DNA of 64,000 nt from Cyanodermella asteris (taxonomy: Eukaryota; Ascomycota; Lecanoromycetes; Ostropales; Stictidaceae). The position numbers were made by a program, and so were the translations under genes. Shown here piece after piece: positions 43,980 to 55,747 of this stretch. The notes beneath the pieces were generated by a model. That model saw only the letters and a program-made list of their open reading frames with translations, was not told the origin of the DNA and did not search any database. Each line of letters starts with the position of its first letter. Position 1 is the stretch's first letter. The DNA is taken from positions 651,760-715,759 of the forward strand of contig UYJD01000003.1 of NCBI GenBank assembly GCA_900618795.1, written 5' to 3'.

Positions 43980-46313
43980 GGCTGGCAAGAGACATTGTGG
44001 ACAAGATACTTGATGGGTTGAGCAAACAATCGCCCTGCTTGAGTTGAAGCAGTGGTTGGCAAAGTGTACGAGTAGCAATGAGTTCAAATTGGCACAAATT
44101 CGACTCTTACATACTGGTGTGTTCGAGACTTTGACACGAATCGAGCGTGGAAGTACGTCGCCAATTTCAAAACAAAAATGCTGGGGATTCAGGTCCTGCA
44201 TGACTGTACATTGATCTCAGCGGCGGGCGGCATGATATGACCACTTGCACTCATGTCAATCTGTTTCCCCTATCCTCAAGATGTATGAAAGTCGATTCCA
44301 TCATCAAAGTAGCCTTATCAATCGGCTCAGCGACAAAAGCAATTCACAAGCTTTTGGCGCACAAGAAGCTTTACTAGTGTGAAGTCTTTTTGAATCAAGC
44401 TCGCATGGAGGGGCCTTGAACCCCACCCTGTGAGATGGTATCGTGAGTGCGATAACGCTAACCTATCACCTCACTCTCAAACTCGTCGGAACCATTATTC
44501 CGAATAATGCGGTCAGCACAAACTAGATCAAGACGTGCGCGAGATTTCCAAGCACACTTGTAGGAGGAGCGCCCAGATTCCGGACCCTAGTGGTGTGGCC
44601 GAAACGGACTTCATGCAGCCAAGTAGTAGCCTGGCAGTATCATAACGTCTTCCACCGTGCAAGCACCTAGATGCTCCCTCTCACTAGCCTGGTGACACTG
44701 GATCATGTGCATACATGTTCGCGACAAGCTAGATATGGAATGTATGATAACACCGTTGCACTGAAGAGAACTGGTGGTCGGTAGTGAGGCTGCGACGCTG
44801 CACAGCCGCGCGAGAGTGTCTCAAGAGTCGAGACTGTGGCTGTCAGCGCTTAAAGATAGAACGGTAGGCTGCCGGATTGCGACGTGAGGGCGACGCAAAG
44901 CCAGCAGTCAAGCTCTCTTATTGTTTGGCCTGGACGCATACGGCATGCCTCTATTGGCGTTGGTGCATTGCGCCGACCAGATCGCGGGGAAGGACGATGG
45001 TGTTTGAAGAAGGACGGAGGCAGCTTCTGAGACGCTGATTGTCACAGTTCACGAGCGGGCCCCTGCTTGAAATCCGGGGTAGACCGGCCTCTGCACACCA
45101 CCAGTCTGTATAGTGCGAAGGATGAATGGAAGTGTCGAGGCAAATTCATCAGTTCACTGGGTGAAAAGTCTCCTGGAAGGTACTCTGGTCATTACCTTAT
45201 CTGCACGGATTTCGTGTGCAAACGTGCGATATGATCATTGATGAGGGGCCAGATTCGGGGTCTTTTTTGGGGAGCCAATTCCTCAATGCACGTTGTTTCT
45301 GCTCAACAGATGGACGCGTCCCATTGGACGAAAGCATCTACCATATCTGCACTGCTGTCCAGGCTCCAAGTGGTGGATCGTGCAGAGCACAGGACGCTGC
45401 ACGCATGGTAAGGATCATGCATAGTCAGCTCAACGCTCACAAGGTCGATCGTGACAGTAGTTGTCGTCAAGACTTCTGCTGCCAGATTGCTTTACCGTCT
45501 TGAGAAATGAGGGGAACGAGGTGTAGCAGATACGGCAACATGCAACAGGCCTGGTGGTCGGCAAGACGAGCGTCTCCAAACTAAGCGGTCGAGCATAAGA
45601 AGGCCCACAAAAGACACTCTCCCTTACAATTACGATACTGTATGCAGCAACTATTACCCACAAGTGTATCAGCGAAGCAGGACAAGACATGTGAAGGCCA
45701 CCTGTTAGACATTTCTCATCTTGGATGCATAGCGCCCGCTGGCGTAGCGCTGAGTTCCTGCTTTTGCATGTCAGCAACCAAGGTTTGCCCGGCCGTTCCT
45801 GGTTATGAGCTGTTGTATGCACCCGATTCAGCGATCGCGCAGCCTCCGATCGAAGATAAGTGAAAATGCGCGACGACTCGTTCAGGCCTTCTCCACCACG
45901 CTGCCGGCGTCAGACTGCGTTCCGTAGCGCCAAATGCGTATCTGTAATCGTAGCGATTGCATTAAGAGTGCTTGCCTCAGCCTGCCGTGTTGCCGTCGAC
46001 TCTCGCGGCGCCTGCTTGCTGTCGTTGTTGCTGCCGTGCTCCCAACCACCCCGGCCACCTCGTCGGAGCACATACTCACTGTTCCGCCTGCCTATCGACG
46101 GTCGCTCTCCCAGCTTCCTGCGTACCCAGCTCTGCTCCATTCTGAATCAACACCATCGCATCGAGAAGACTGCTGCCGTGGTTGAAGAAAGTCGTTCAAC
46201 GGTCGCGGTAGAAGCGCCCAAGTGAGGCTGAGAAGGATCCAAAGGTTGCAGTGTCTTGGCGCGCTCACCTCGCTGCTGCTGCTGCCGAACCCCTGGCAAC
46301 GACGACGAGAAGA
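43980..46313. other. Long intergenic interval without a recognised gene
   Basis: 2.3 kb. A tRNA-like A-box/B-box arrangement on the minus strand at about 44405-44480 does not fold into a tRNA and was rejected. A 91-codon cysteine-containing frame (45231-45503) was noted but is unsupported. The last ~400 bp are probably the promoter and leader of the Ser/Pro-rich protein gene. Confidence 0.35.
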
Positions 46314-48581
46314 ATGGCCTCCTCGACGGCGTCTTCTTTCAACTCGCCCACTTTCGCTGCTTCTAATCGTAATCACCGCCCTTCAGTCGTTCCCATTCGC
46401 CCTCGCAACTCCCATTCTTCCAGTCCATCGTTATCCTCTTCGCGCTCCACCAGCCCGGCTAGCCCGAGCTTTCCACCGACGCCCCAATTCACAAGCCGCT
46501 CTTTTCCATTGCACGACCACAATGGCCTGAATTGCTACATGTACGCACACGACCACGATTCTTGCCGTCATTCTTATCCTACGACCGACGACGAAGACCA
46601 CGATCCCGACTTTCCTCGCACCCCAGACTCGGTGAGAGATTTTCAGCACCACTTCAGCATAAACGAGCTTCCCGATTCACCTTTGGAAGAAAGCCTTTTC
46701 CACAAGTTCAATCCGCCTGCGCTACCTGTCCGAGCAGCGATAGCCTCTCCCAAGCGCATTCCGTACCACATTCGTGCGCATTCGCTGTCAGAAGTACCGT
46801 CTTTGGATCAATACACACCATCTGATGCAGCCATGGCCACGGACACATCCTCGGCTGCTCTCGAGAACGACTTTGAAGACGTTGGCTTGGCAGACTCTCC
46901 AGCAACCATCGAGTCGGCCGCCCCTGTAGGACGGACCCTGATCGGGCAGACACAAAGAGAAGGACCTCGAGAATTGGCAGATCGGACGAATAGACCTGCG
47001 GCGCAGAACAGTGCCAATGCTTCTCTGAATCTTCCACCGAAGCAGTTACGGAAGAAGAAATCTGATCCTTCGCCGTCCGCTTCATACGCCCAACACGCAC
47101 TGCAGCGGAAACGATCACGGTCGCGGCCTCGATCCCCCGGCCCTCCCTCTCCATCTCCTCTCTCACAGCAGCATTCGTCTGATGGCCGAACCACGGTTGC
47201 TCGAAGTTCTAGCGGCGGCAGCGCTAGCGGTCGCGTGAGCCCTAACAGCAGTGTAATGGGCAGCCGCAGAGCAAGCGATGTGGTACCGGCGCAAGGTCTG
47301 CGACGTACATCATCCAGCCGCTTCATCAAGTCACCATCGCCCACCAATTCGTTGAGCCTCGACCCGAATCGTCCGCGCAAAACAGCTGCACAATTGGAAG
47401 CCGAGTTCGACAAGGAGGATGCCGAGGGCGACGATTTGCCGGACGATTTCTCCCTGAGCAACGTACCGATGAGCCCGAACTTGTACCGAACAGCAAGCAG
47501 CACCGCAAATAGTCCGGCGATAAGTCCATCAGCATCAACCCCGGTCAGCACAAGCACAAGTCCGGAACGGGGAGATTTGAATGTGAGGAGACGGAGCGCC
47601 GAGAAAAAAGCCCAAGGGGCTATTCTGGAAGGTGTAAAGGAAGAAGGAACAGAATCTCCTGAAGGCAGCGAGGCAACCAGACCACGAAGCACGACCAACG
47701 TCGATATTGCCCTTACACCTGCCACACCCATGGCAGACAAGTTCGCATTCCAGAATAACGGCCCCGGCGGTCCTGGGCCTCGAAGAGCAAGTACTGGTGG
47801 TCGGCCGTTTCCACCTCGGCGATTCGGATCAAGTATTCCCAATGGTATTTCTGGTGGACCACCATCACCCCGCGCAAATGGCTTTCCGCCTCGGCGACCC
47901 AAGCTGCCCCATGGCGTGACAACGGGGGCTTTCCCACAACTACCGGGTCCAGAAAGGTTCAACAGACCCAGCATGCGAGGGCCTGTCGACAGGTCAAAGT
48001 CGTGGAACGAAGCGTTCACCGATCTCAGCTCAGAGGCACGAGAGCTAAACGATGTCCTCGCACAACATGCCGCCGCATTAGAAGAACAAGCCGCACGTTT
48101 CGCCGAGAACAGCCCACCAGCCTCCAATCGAAGCTCGAAATCTGGCGCTGAGAGTGTTGTCTCGGCAGCCGGCCCGAGCAAGCCCAATAAGACCCTCTCG
48201 ATGCCGGTACCTGCGCGACCTGCTGCGACCGAAGACCTCAAGAAAGTTCGCAGTAAAAGCAGCATGTTCGACTACGAGCGAGGGAGAATCCTTCCAGCTC
48301 TTCGCGACGAAGAGCCCAGCGTCCTTGGAAAAGGCAAGGGCAAGATTATTGAAGATAGCGAAACCGATGCCGGAAGCGAGAGGTCTGCTAGCAGAGACCG
48401 AGCCTCGCCCATGCCACCCAGCGCCGAAAAGCAAAAGGTGCTCAGCCGAACACGCCCCGGGTGGCTTCCTCCGAAAGATCGAAAAGAGGAAGAGAAGCAT
48501 CTGCGGGAGTGGCGGCGGATGATGCGCGGCGTCGACATGGGCGAGATTGAAGGTCTGATCATCACAGGTCCCGGCCACTGA
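46314..48581 (+). CDS. Ser/Pro-rich disordered protein with conserved C-terminal RPGWLPPK segment
   Basis: Single exon, 755 aa from ATG 46314 ([14 protein letters not shown]), preferred over an in-frame Met 21 codons upstream because the upstream part is alanine-rich leader-like sequence. Most of the protein is low-complexity Ser/Pro/Arg with many SP and RRxS phosphosite-like motifs. An N-terminal patch around residues 70-170 ([12 protein letters not shown], then [17 protein letters not shown]) and the C-terminal [23 protein letters not shown] look conserved rather than random. The WLPPK...EEKHL segment recalls a stretch that I remember, without certainty, preceding the TBC domain in fungal Rab-GAPs, but no TBC domain follows. 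No enzymatic domain visible. Probably a regulatory scaffold; function unknown. Confidence 0.7.
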   Translation: MASSTASSFNSPTFAASNRNHRPSVVPIRPRNSHSSSPSLSSSRSTSPASPSFPPTPQFTSRSFPLHDHNGLNCYMYAHDHDSCRHSYPTTDDEDHDPDFPRTPDSVRDFQHHFSINELPDSPLEESLFHKFNPPALPVRAAIASPKRIPYHIRAHSLSEVPSLDQYTPSDAAMATDTSSAALENDFEDVGLADSPATIESAAPVGRTLIGQTQREGPRELADRTNRPAAQNSANASLNLPPKQLRKKKSDPSPSASYAQHALQRKRSRSRPRSPGPPSPSPLSQQHSSDGRTTVARSSSGGSASGRVSPNSSVMGSRRASDVVPAQGLRRTSSSRFIKSPSPTNSLSLDPNRPRKTAAQLEAEFDKEDAEGDDLPDDFSLSNVPMSPNLYRTASSTANSPAISPSASTPVSTSTSPERGDLNVRRRSAEKKAQGAILEGVKEEGTESPEGSEATRPRSTTNVDIALTPATPMADKFAFQNNGPGGPGPRRASTGGRPFPPRRFGSSIPNGISGGPPSPRANGFPPRRPKLPHGVTTGAFPQLPGPERFNRPSMRGPVDRSKSWNEAFTDLSSEARELNDVLAQHAAALEEQAARFAENSPPASNRSSKSGAESVVSAAGPSKPNKTLSMPVPARPAATEDLKKVRSKSSMFDYERGRILPALRDEEPSVLGKGKGKIIEDSETDAGSERSASRDRASPMPPSAEKQKVLSRTRPGWLPPKDRKEEEKHLREWRRMMRGVDMGEIEGLIITGPGH

Positions 48582-49160
48582 TAGCAACGTTTTGCGAGCG
48601 AACGAACTTGATGATGCGCGTCTTTATTCATGATTGAAACGAAAACTCCAAAGTTGGCGCGTGTATATTTTCTTTCGGGACTGGCCTGCCCATGATTGTA
48701 TATAACCCTTGACTGTGAACTTGGCGTACCGAGCGATTTTACCTGGATTGTTTTCAGCGTGCCACTCTCTGAGGACCTTTGGAAGGTTATTCAACAGCGC
48801 AGAAGATGATCCGTGCTTAATGAAATGCTCGTCTTATCCATTCAGCTTCGTCTGTCATGTGCAATGTTGAGTGTTATGCGTGATCCCAGCTTGTTCTCGT
48901 TCTGTTTCTCGCCCGTTAGCTTCTCTTCCGCTGAGCACCACGAACCGATCATGTAACGCCTACTCGTAAGTGATTGACATCGCTTTTATGGCTCACAATT
49001 TCAGATTCGATATGTGCGCTTTCTTCTCTGATATGTACCTTTTTGCTATATACAGTCATATAATGCTTAATCGACAGAAAATGCAATCAAGGCCAATCCT
49101 GTCCAATATCAAAATATGTCAATCCTCTATGCTGTCTGGCATGTCCCATGTCCAAATCCC
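48582..49160. other. Convergent 3' intergenic interval
   Basis: 579 AT-richer bp between converging genes. No feature recognised. Confidence 0.4.
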
Positions 49161-50330
49161 TCAAGCCCCGGTCTGATCCGCAAAGCTCAACTCCGGAACC
49201 TTCTGATTCCAAATCATGTACTTGCTCAAGTAAAAAGGCTGGCCCGCATTTCCGCGGCCGTCGACGACGTCGATCGCCGTCCCGCACGTTCCGCTGCTCG
49301 GGTTATTCTGGCTGGCGATATACTTGCCGGGGACCGTCACCGTACTCGGCCCGGCCGTGCTGGTGCTGAAGACGAAATCCAAGTCCGGCAGCGTGCTGCT
49401 GCACGGATAGCTGTACGAGCCGCCGTCGTTCGTCGCGCCCTGGACCTGCGCAAAGTACGCCGACGCGACGGCCGAGGAGAGGGAGAGGGAGGAGGTGCCC
49501 GAGTCGAAGTCCATGTCCAGGGCGGGAGCGTCGAATTGTCGGCCGCCGATGCCGAAGGAGACGGCCGTGGTGGCCCACTGGGACTCGAGGCCCTGGGTCG
49601 TGTTCTTGATGCTGATGGTGGTCAGGTCGCCCGTGTAGGCGCCCGTGTCGCTGTAGCCGAACTGGATGGACCCGTCGTTGTCGGGCCGGAACTTTGTGCT
49701 GAAGACGGGCTGCTCGACGTACGGCTCCAGCGCCTCCATGAACGTCGGCTGCGGGTTCGGGCGGATCGAGTTCGCGACGCCGAAGCCCAGACCTACCGGC
49801 CCGTCCGTGTCGCGGCTCGTCTGGCCGGTGCCCAGCGCGAGCGAGTTGCAGACGCCAAAGGGCATCTTCGGGACCGTCGCGCCGCCGATGTTGATGGTGT
49901 CTGTCGCGGCGATCCCGGAGGAATGGCTGCTGTCCGCGTACGAGAGGCTGTACGTGTACCCCTGGATCTCGGCGTAGCCGCCGTTGCTCTTGGAGGGGTC
50001 GTACAGCCCGCCAAAATTGGTCTTGACGAGTGCTTGTTCTTGAGATGAGAGTAGCGTGCTGGCGGCCCACAGGTCGGACGAGCCGGTGTCGATGTTAAGT
50101 GCGACGGTCTGACCGCCGATCAAGACGGGGAGGACCCATCCGCCGCCATCGTACTGGGCTTGAACGTTACCGGTGGCTTTCTTGACCAGGCGGGACGTTG
50201 GTGCCCGGTAGTGGAGGGGCGCTGAGATGCGTAGGTTGTCGCCGGGTCGGGCTTCGCGGGGAGCGAGGGGGCTCGAGAGGGCCGAGCCAGCTAACAGGGA
50301 GGCTCCGAGGAGGAGGGAAGTAGAAGGCAT
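49161..50330 (-). CDS. Secreted pepsin-type aspartic protease (A1 family)
   Basis: Extracellular acid protease of the aspergillopepsin/endothiapepsin group. Single exon, 389 aa. Signal peptide about residues 1-19 (PSTSLLLGASLLAGSALS), then a short propeptide containing a KK pair before the mature region at about residue 52. The first catalytic motif is NIDTGSSDLW (Asp81) and the flap Tyr sits in SLSYADSSHSSG. The second catalytic motif is MDFDSGTSS (Asp276), with the Ser variant of the usual DTG that is common in this fungal group. A disulfide pair is visible in YPCSS and SGTCG. The gene has very high third-position GC. It is convergent with the Ser/Pro-rich gene and opens the accessory-looking right part of the window. 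Confidence 0.93.
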   Translation of the reverse strand: MPSTSLLLGASLLAGSALSSPLAPREARPGDNLRISAPLHYRAPTSRLVKKATGNVQAQYDGGGWVLPVLIGGQTVALNIDTGSSDLWAASTLLSSQEQALVKTNFGGLYDPSKSNGGYAEIQGYTYSLSYADSSHSSGIAATDTINIGGATVPKMPFGVCNSLALGTGQTSRDTDGPVGLGFGVANSIRPNPQPTFMEALEPYVEQPVFSTKFRPDNDGSIQFGYSDTGAYTGDLTTISIKNTTQGLESQWATTAVSFGIGGRQFDAPALDMDFDSGTSSLSLSSAVASAYFAQVQGATNDGGSYSYPCSSTLPDLDFVFSTSTAGPSTVTVPGKYIASQNNPSSGTCGTAIDVVDGRGNAGQPFYLSKYMIWNQKVPELSFADQTGA

Positions 50331-53327
50331 AATGGGGACGAGTGAGAGGTCAAGTAGAATTGACTTGGATGGGCGGCCTGCTACCTTTGGACTATGAAGG
50401 TAGATATTCAGTGAATGATGCAGATTGGAGAGTAGAAAACGGACAAGACATGCTTGTGTCTTATGTACGACACGATGGACAGATAAGATCCTCCGGAAAG
50501 CGTTGCTGGGAAGCCTCGTTGAAAAGCCTCCTCGTCAGAAGCAACATTTGCCAGAGGAAACACTTTACTGCACAGCTTCCAACGCCAGGTCACATCCAAA
50601 AAGGCACGCTCGGGAATCAGAACAAGCATCTGCGCCTCGTTGAAGATGGTGCGGTTGGAATCTCACTCAAAATGTAAGAGGATCAGCATCGGGCACGTTT
50701 TGCCTTTTGCTGACAAGGTTACCGTTAGTGCCCGGACGTGATCGAAGATGTGCAAAGAAAATGGAGATCGGTAGCTGCAGATGCATAATGGCGCTGGTCA
50801 TTGGTCACCTCCTTGGACATGTTGCTGTCCGATGGAGCGAAGAGCCAAGTTACAAGGCTGGGATGCATGATCGTCGGTCCGGGCAAGGCTTGAAGTGGAG
50901 TGAGACATGCAGCCATGCTAAGAATGGATACATGGCCGGGGCGGTTCACTTTTGACTTTTGTTCCAGAAGTTACAGCAAAGCATTGTCTTCTGCCAGCTT
51001 CATTGGCCGAGGAGACTTCTTTAGTCTGGACAGATGATGAGGTGACCTGCTGTTCGACAGTCCTACGGAACTCGTAAGGACACTTCGGCGCTTGCATCAC
51101 AGTCAGCCGGCAAGATGTGTCGATGTCGGATTTCCTGTTCGTCCGGCTGACACCTTTATCGCAGGAAAACAAAGTCTCATTGCGATACGCGAATTGCGTA
51201 GTTGCTGTTACCTACCTTGGGGTGGCATCGCCCACCAGTCCGACTTGAAACAGAGGAGAGGAGCGATCAGCGCACATGAGACAATTGGATGGACGGTCGC
51301 GCGGATAACCGGTCTAGCAATGACAGCCGGCTATCCGTGATCATGCTTTGGTATTCTGGCGAACACGTTGAAGGTGGCGCCGTGCCATAATCTTAACTCA
51401 CTCTTCTATGCTGACTGATGACGGCGCCACAGACGTTGTGTTGGTGGAGTAAAGTTGTCGGCTGTGGGTTTGGCAAGGATGTTGGTGCTTGTCACGTGTA
51501 GTCGGTCTGCCGTCTCGGGGTGGAAAAAAAAAAACGTGGCACAGCAAAATGCGGCAGGATTGACAAAATAGGGAGCCCAGTGAGAGCCACCGCTAACGTG
51601 ACTCTCTAAGCAGCAGCCCCAGCTGGAGTCTTAGGTGGAAGTTAGTGGGCCCTGTCCCTTGGCAATTTTGCTGTGCCACGTTTTTTTTCCACCTCGAGGC
51701 CGTCAACAGGACTTCGACTAAGAACTCACCTCTGACTTGTTACCCAACTGCTTGCCCTATACTGCGCTCCACAATGTTTCCAACCCCTCATGCAATTCGA
51801 GCAAGCCTTGTCTCGCTAACTACAACAGCCAATCGGCAGTAGCTTGCGATCGATCAGGATGCGACTCACGCTATTGACAGAAGCAGCCACCGACGTCTTC
51901 CGTCGTGTTGAGGACGAAACGTGGGAAAGGTCATTGACTACCTCTTGCCGGCCACAAATGTGGGCACTTGCATTAAATTCGCAAGAAGTCAATACGTCGG
52001 CTACGTATGTTTCGCCAAAGCGGTAAGTAGGTACTTGCAGAAAGTCGGGCATGAGAATGTTCAACAGTCGAGGCGATCAAGGCTCCTAACAAGTGACCTA
52101 TTGGTCCACTTGGGTGGAGACGCAATTGTAACATTAGCATCGATTTACTTTGCTGTCTTCTACGGGAGCAGTGCGTGCGGTTCCCGCCAGGAGCCCTTTT
52201 TTATTTTCGTTCTGGATGTTCGAGTCAGCGATGACTGGTGCTTCTCGTGCGGTCATCTGCTGGCGCTCACGCGGGTTGAAACACCGCAGTCAACATCAAC
52301 CCCCCGAATGGTCTTCTTATCAGCAGTCCCAACATCGATCTCTTTGCTTCAGCCAGTTCGGCAAGCTCGGCTCTTTGGTGTCGTGGTCTTACAACATACA
52401 CCGCTGCTTTGATCGAGAGTCGATCTCACGTGGTGACATCCTCGAGGCTCTTTGGTGGGACGTCTCACACCAGAAGAGCTACGCAATCAGCGCATTCGAT
52501 TCATGGCCCAGCCGTCGCTCAAGCCTTCGACATTTTATTCATCACCATACTTGTCTACTTGGTTTGCCTGAAACGGAAGAGCAGATGACCATGGAAAGCA
52601 CTCGCCGTTTACCGAGCTCTTTGAACCCCAGTACCACAGAAGTCATGAAATAACGTCAAAGCGAAAACAGTCTTGGCAGGCAAACGAAGAGCTTCAAATT
52701 TGCAATTCCAGGTCTCTTTTGGGAATCTTGTTTGCGAAGCATCTTCAGAAAGAAAAGTGGTGCACTGCCAAGGTGGTCTACTGCTGGTGAAAATTTTTTT
52801 AGCATTCTCATCTGCCGTGCGACTCCCCTGCGTGTGCACTTGCTAGGACTTTGGAACATGGCGCCCATGCTCAGTACCCCGTTTCTGTTTTAAAACGTCG
52901 TCCTGCTGTACCCTATATTTCATCCCTTTCCAACGGCACAGAGCGACCCGCCCGTCGGTGTGCAACACTTTTCGCGGCCCTGGTCATGGTTGCGCGAAAC
53001 CTATATGCTTCACTTGAGGCCTTGAACGAATTTACCAAGGGCCTAAGTGTGTTTTACAGCCCATGACTTCGGCTTGCGAAGGCTGAATGCCAGCCGCAAC
53101 CCCCGTTCGACAATCACAACCTGCATGTACAGCTCCGTGCCTTCTTCTTGATCCATGTCACAATATTAGGTCAATCCAAATTTTCTTTTCATTATTTTAA
53201 GGGCTCACACAATGTTTCAATTCCTTCTCTGCTTTTGCATGCGTGTCGAGCAAAATTGTTCTCGACCTACTAGTCCACTGCCCTTTTCCATTACAAATCA
53301 TCACCACTCCGTTTTGATCCACACAAG
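50331..53327. other. Gene-poor 3 kb interval containing a MITE-like element
   Basis: No intact gene could be recognised between the protease and the NLP gene. Frames are short and contradictory. The one clear structure is the inverted-repeat element at 51514-51698. The final ~250 bp are the AT-rich, pyrimidine-rich upstream region of the NLP gene. Confidence 0.5.
51514..51698. mobile_element. MITE-like non-autonomous element with terminal inverted repeats
   Basis: About 185 bp bounded by inverted repeats of roughly 34-37 bp. The left arm is CTCGGGGTGG, a run of A, then CGTGGCACAGCAAAAT. The right arm is the reverse complement, ATTTTGCTGTGCCACG, a run of T, then CCACCTCGAG. The arms differ at one base in the outer part and in the length of the A/T run (11 versus 8). 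The ~115-bp interior has no coding capacity. This is the layout of a miniature inverted-repeat transposable element. Target-site duplication was not unambiguous and no second copy is in this window. Confidence 0.6.
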
Positions 53328-54236
53328 ATGCACCTGTCCATAGCTGCCGCTGTTATGGCTGGCGCCGCTCAGCTCGCAGCTGCAGTGCCAGCCTCCCTCA
53401 ATCTTCTCAATGCTAGAGAACTCATCGGACCGGTGCCAGACGGGGCCAATGAGTGGGAAAAAAAGTACCAGCCCGCAACCGATTTCGACAAAGATGGCTG
53501 TTACTACACCTCCGCCATCGACCCATTCGGTCGAACCAACGACGGTCTCCCCATCAGGCTGTTCGACCACTACAGCAGGTATTGCCGCAGCCCCGATCGT
53601 CTTGAGAACAACAACGTCTACTCGCGCTCGCGCTGCAATGGAGACATCTGCGCCATCATGTACGAATATTACTTCGAGAAGGACGCGGCCGACCTCGGCT
53701 TCGGCCACAGGCACGATTGGGAGAACATCGTCGTCTTCGTTGATCGCACGAGTAAGAAGATCAAGGGCGTTGCGCCGTCCTGCCACGGCAAGTACCACTA
53801 CGCGCGGAAGAATGCCAATACGTGGACCGTTTTCGAAAAAACCCATGTTCAGATGGTGTACCACAGGGAAGGTATGGGGACGCACTGCTGGCGTTTTTCT
53901 AATTCATTGGACGCTCGCTTGGGTCCGGAGAACTACACAGGGAAGTGGTTCCTGGGCCGCGTGCTTGGCTGGGATTACTGGCCGACCGAGGCCATCGGTC
54001 TCAGAAGGAATCTGTTCCTGAAGTTCCCTAGTGGGAAAGCGCCCAAGTTTTGGGATGAAGGGAACTTGTTTTCAAACACCTTGGCTGAGGCTGCTAAGGC
54101 GGCCGGTATCAAGGACTTTGACCCTTACAAGGAAGAGCCAAAGAATACGGTTCTGGAACCCGAGGGGCCTCTGCTTTACTGTGCCAAGACGGATGGCCAC
54201 ATGAGTTGCGAGAATGCGACGGGGATTCATTTGTAA
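53328..54236 (+). CDS. NEP1-like protein (NLP, NPP1 family), secreted
   Basis: Secreted protein of the necrosis- and ethylene-inducing-like family, found in plant-associated fungi and oomycetes; cytotoxic members act on dicot plasma membranes while others are non-toxic. Single exon, 302 aa. Signal peptide about residues 1-19 (alanine-rich). The hallmark heptapeptide GHRHDWE lies at residues 126-132, within a RHDWENIVVFVD strand. About ten cysteines occur, including YYFEKD-flanking and C-terminal pairs (YCAK, SCENA). The C-terminal third (about residues 230-302) extends beyond the core NPP1 domain. The frame is intact, with no break or frameshift. Whether it is toxic or serves another role cannot be told from sequence. 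THOC5 follows in convergent orientation, 221 bp away. Confidence 0.92.
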   Translation: MHLSIAAAVMAGAAQLAAAVPASLNLLNARELIGPVPDGANEWEKKYQPATDFDKDGCYYTSAIDPFGRTNDGLPIRLFDHYSRYCRSPDRLENNNVYSRSRCNGDICAIMYEYYFEKDAADLGFGHRHDWENIVVFVDRTSKKIKGVAPSCHGKYHYARKNANTWTVFEKTHVQMVYHREGMGTHCWRFSNSLDARLGPENYTGKWFLGRVLGWDYWPTEAIGLRRNLFLKFPSGKAPKFWDEGNLFSNTLAEAAKAAGIKDFDPYKEEPKNTVLEPEGPLLYCAKTDGHMSCENATGIHL

Positions 54237-54457
54237 CTCCGCCTCGATGTTGCGATGGCACGTGGCTCGTTTCCACGTCCAACAGGAGGCCTCTCCTCAT
54301 GATATCGGCACAGATTCGCGATGGGCGACACAGGATCGGGGGTCACTCTGTACGCTCGGATATTGATCGTGCTCCTACATCGAATAGGAATTGAAGAACG
54401 GAGGTGTGTTGTGAGATTCGGCGTTCCTGGTGGTCGGTTGCGGTCACCAGCGCGCGC

Positions 54458-55190
54458 TTAGTATTCCTTCTCGAAGATCTTCTGAATCGGTTTCGCAGCC
54501 TATGGCTGTCAGTATTCCATAATTGTCTGCTCACAACCGAGAAACCTACATCAATGAACTTCTCCAAATCCTGGTCCAGACTTGCAAGGTCGTCTTTGCG
54601 CTTCTTGTTCTCGGAAATAAGGCTTTGCTTCTTGCGTGAAAGGCCTTGCCGCTGGACATCCAACGCCTCGCGCTCGGCATGCTCGTGATTGATCCTCGCC
54701 TCCATGAGTGTGCTTTCGTCAGCTTCCCGGAGCTCGGGCTTGAGCTCAAAGAACTCCTCCAGCGAGATCAGCGGTAAAGACTGGAATTTGTGGCTGTAAA
54801 GGGTCAGCTCATTTGGCTAGAAAACTTGCGTCCAACCCGTGAACGAGGAGTTCCGACTCACTCGTAGCTTTCGCATGCAGTGATCTCGCCTCGCAAATGT
54901 CGCTGTTCGTAGTACAAGTTCTGAAGCTGTAAATGGAGCGTGTCGACTTCCGCACGGGCCTCGGCTGTTTCCTGCTTCGTCTCGCGGACTTTGTGCACTG
55001 CGTTCCGGTTCAGGCCGCGCAATTTGGACATGTAGCCATGCAGGGCTTTCTGTTGTCTGCTCAGATCTGATGTTTCCGCATTTTCAACTGAGGATTCATC
55101 GAGGAGCTTCGAGCTCAAGTTTTTGGCCGCCTCTGTGGCCTTGACGACTGTTTGAAGGAACGGATCGGTTACTGTCGTTTCCATAGCCAT
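54458..55190 (-). CDS. THO complex subunit THOC5-like protein
   Basis: Coiled-coil subunit of the THO/TREX complex, which couples transcription with mRNA export. Three exons: 55190..54862, 54793..54550 and 54499..54458, with introns of 68 and 50 nt (GTGAGT and GTAGGT donors). The product is about 204 aa. Heptad-rich helices span residues 60-105 and 135-190. The junction of exons 1 and 2 creates YDHKFQSLPLISLEEFF, the THOC5 signature, and the tiny third exon adds AAKPIQKIFEKEY as the C-terminus. The length fits fungal homologues, which are much shorter than animal THOC5. Start Met 55190; a second Met lies two codons later. Confidence 0.85.
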
Positions 55191-55747
55191 CTCGAATCCA
55201 GAGAATAGGCTTGTCTAGATTTGCCGCGTTTGTGGCCTGCCGTTGGAGATGCTGGGGATGGGTGCCTCAAGAAATGGAGGCAATGTTGGGGTGTGTATGT
55301 CTCTTGATTGGAGGTTCCGGCAACGCCTATACCGAGGATCTACAAAGATTACAGCTTTCTCAGGGTCGCAGGTTCAGGGGTGCTCTTCGTGACGGGTCGT
55401 CAAGCAGCAGGAGTTAGGTGAGCACTGATTAGGTAATCCACCCTCAGAATATCCATCAGGACCTGGCCGAGCCTGCTTGTCGCACTGCACAAACCGCGAA
55501 GGGCGAAAATTTGACTTCTCTGAAGCTGATAGCTTTTCGAGTCGCACATTCGAGCAGGAGCGAGATATCTTTGGTCGACGATATGACTGCTCACAGCCGA
55601 ACGCTGAGTTCTTGTGGGCCCTCTCGGCCGCACCGGTTGAGTATTCAGTCGCACTTGTCTTAATTTGTCTCATGCTACTTCGAGCCTAACCTGGCCTCTC
55701 AGCCACGATCAGCATTCTGCTTCTGCTGATAATATTGTAAGACGACC
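55191..55747. other. Intergenic interval, THOC5 / serine-hydrolase relic
   Basis: 557 bp between divergent loci. No recognisable feature. Confidence 0.4.

Noticed and set aside
42849-44201. 450-codon open frame antisense to the tartrate dehydrogenase gene
   Set aside because: It mirrors a GC3-rich gene, which suppresses stops on the opposite strand. The translation is Arg/His-rich and matches no family.
44405-44480. tRNA-like A-box and B-box (GGTTCAAGGCC) on the minus strand
   Set aside because: The spacing is tRNA-like, but the acceptor arms do not pair, no sensible anticodon stem-loop forms, and the T-stem has a mismatch. At most a decayed tRNA.
46808-48265. 485-codon open frame antisense to the Ser/Pro-rich protein
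   Set aside because: Low-complexity shadow of the sense gene. No start context or domain.
49116-50048. 310-codon plus-strand frame over the aspartic protease
   Set aside because: Shadow of the GC-rich protease gene, whose catalytic motifs are clear on the minus strand.
51844-52653. Several medium frames between the MITE-like element and the NLP gene
   Set aside because: No shared frame, splice model or family resemblance could be made for them.
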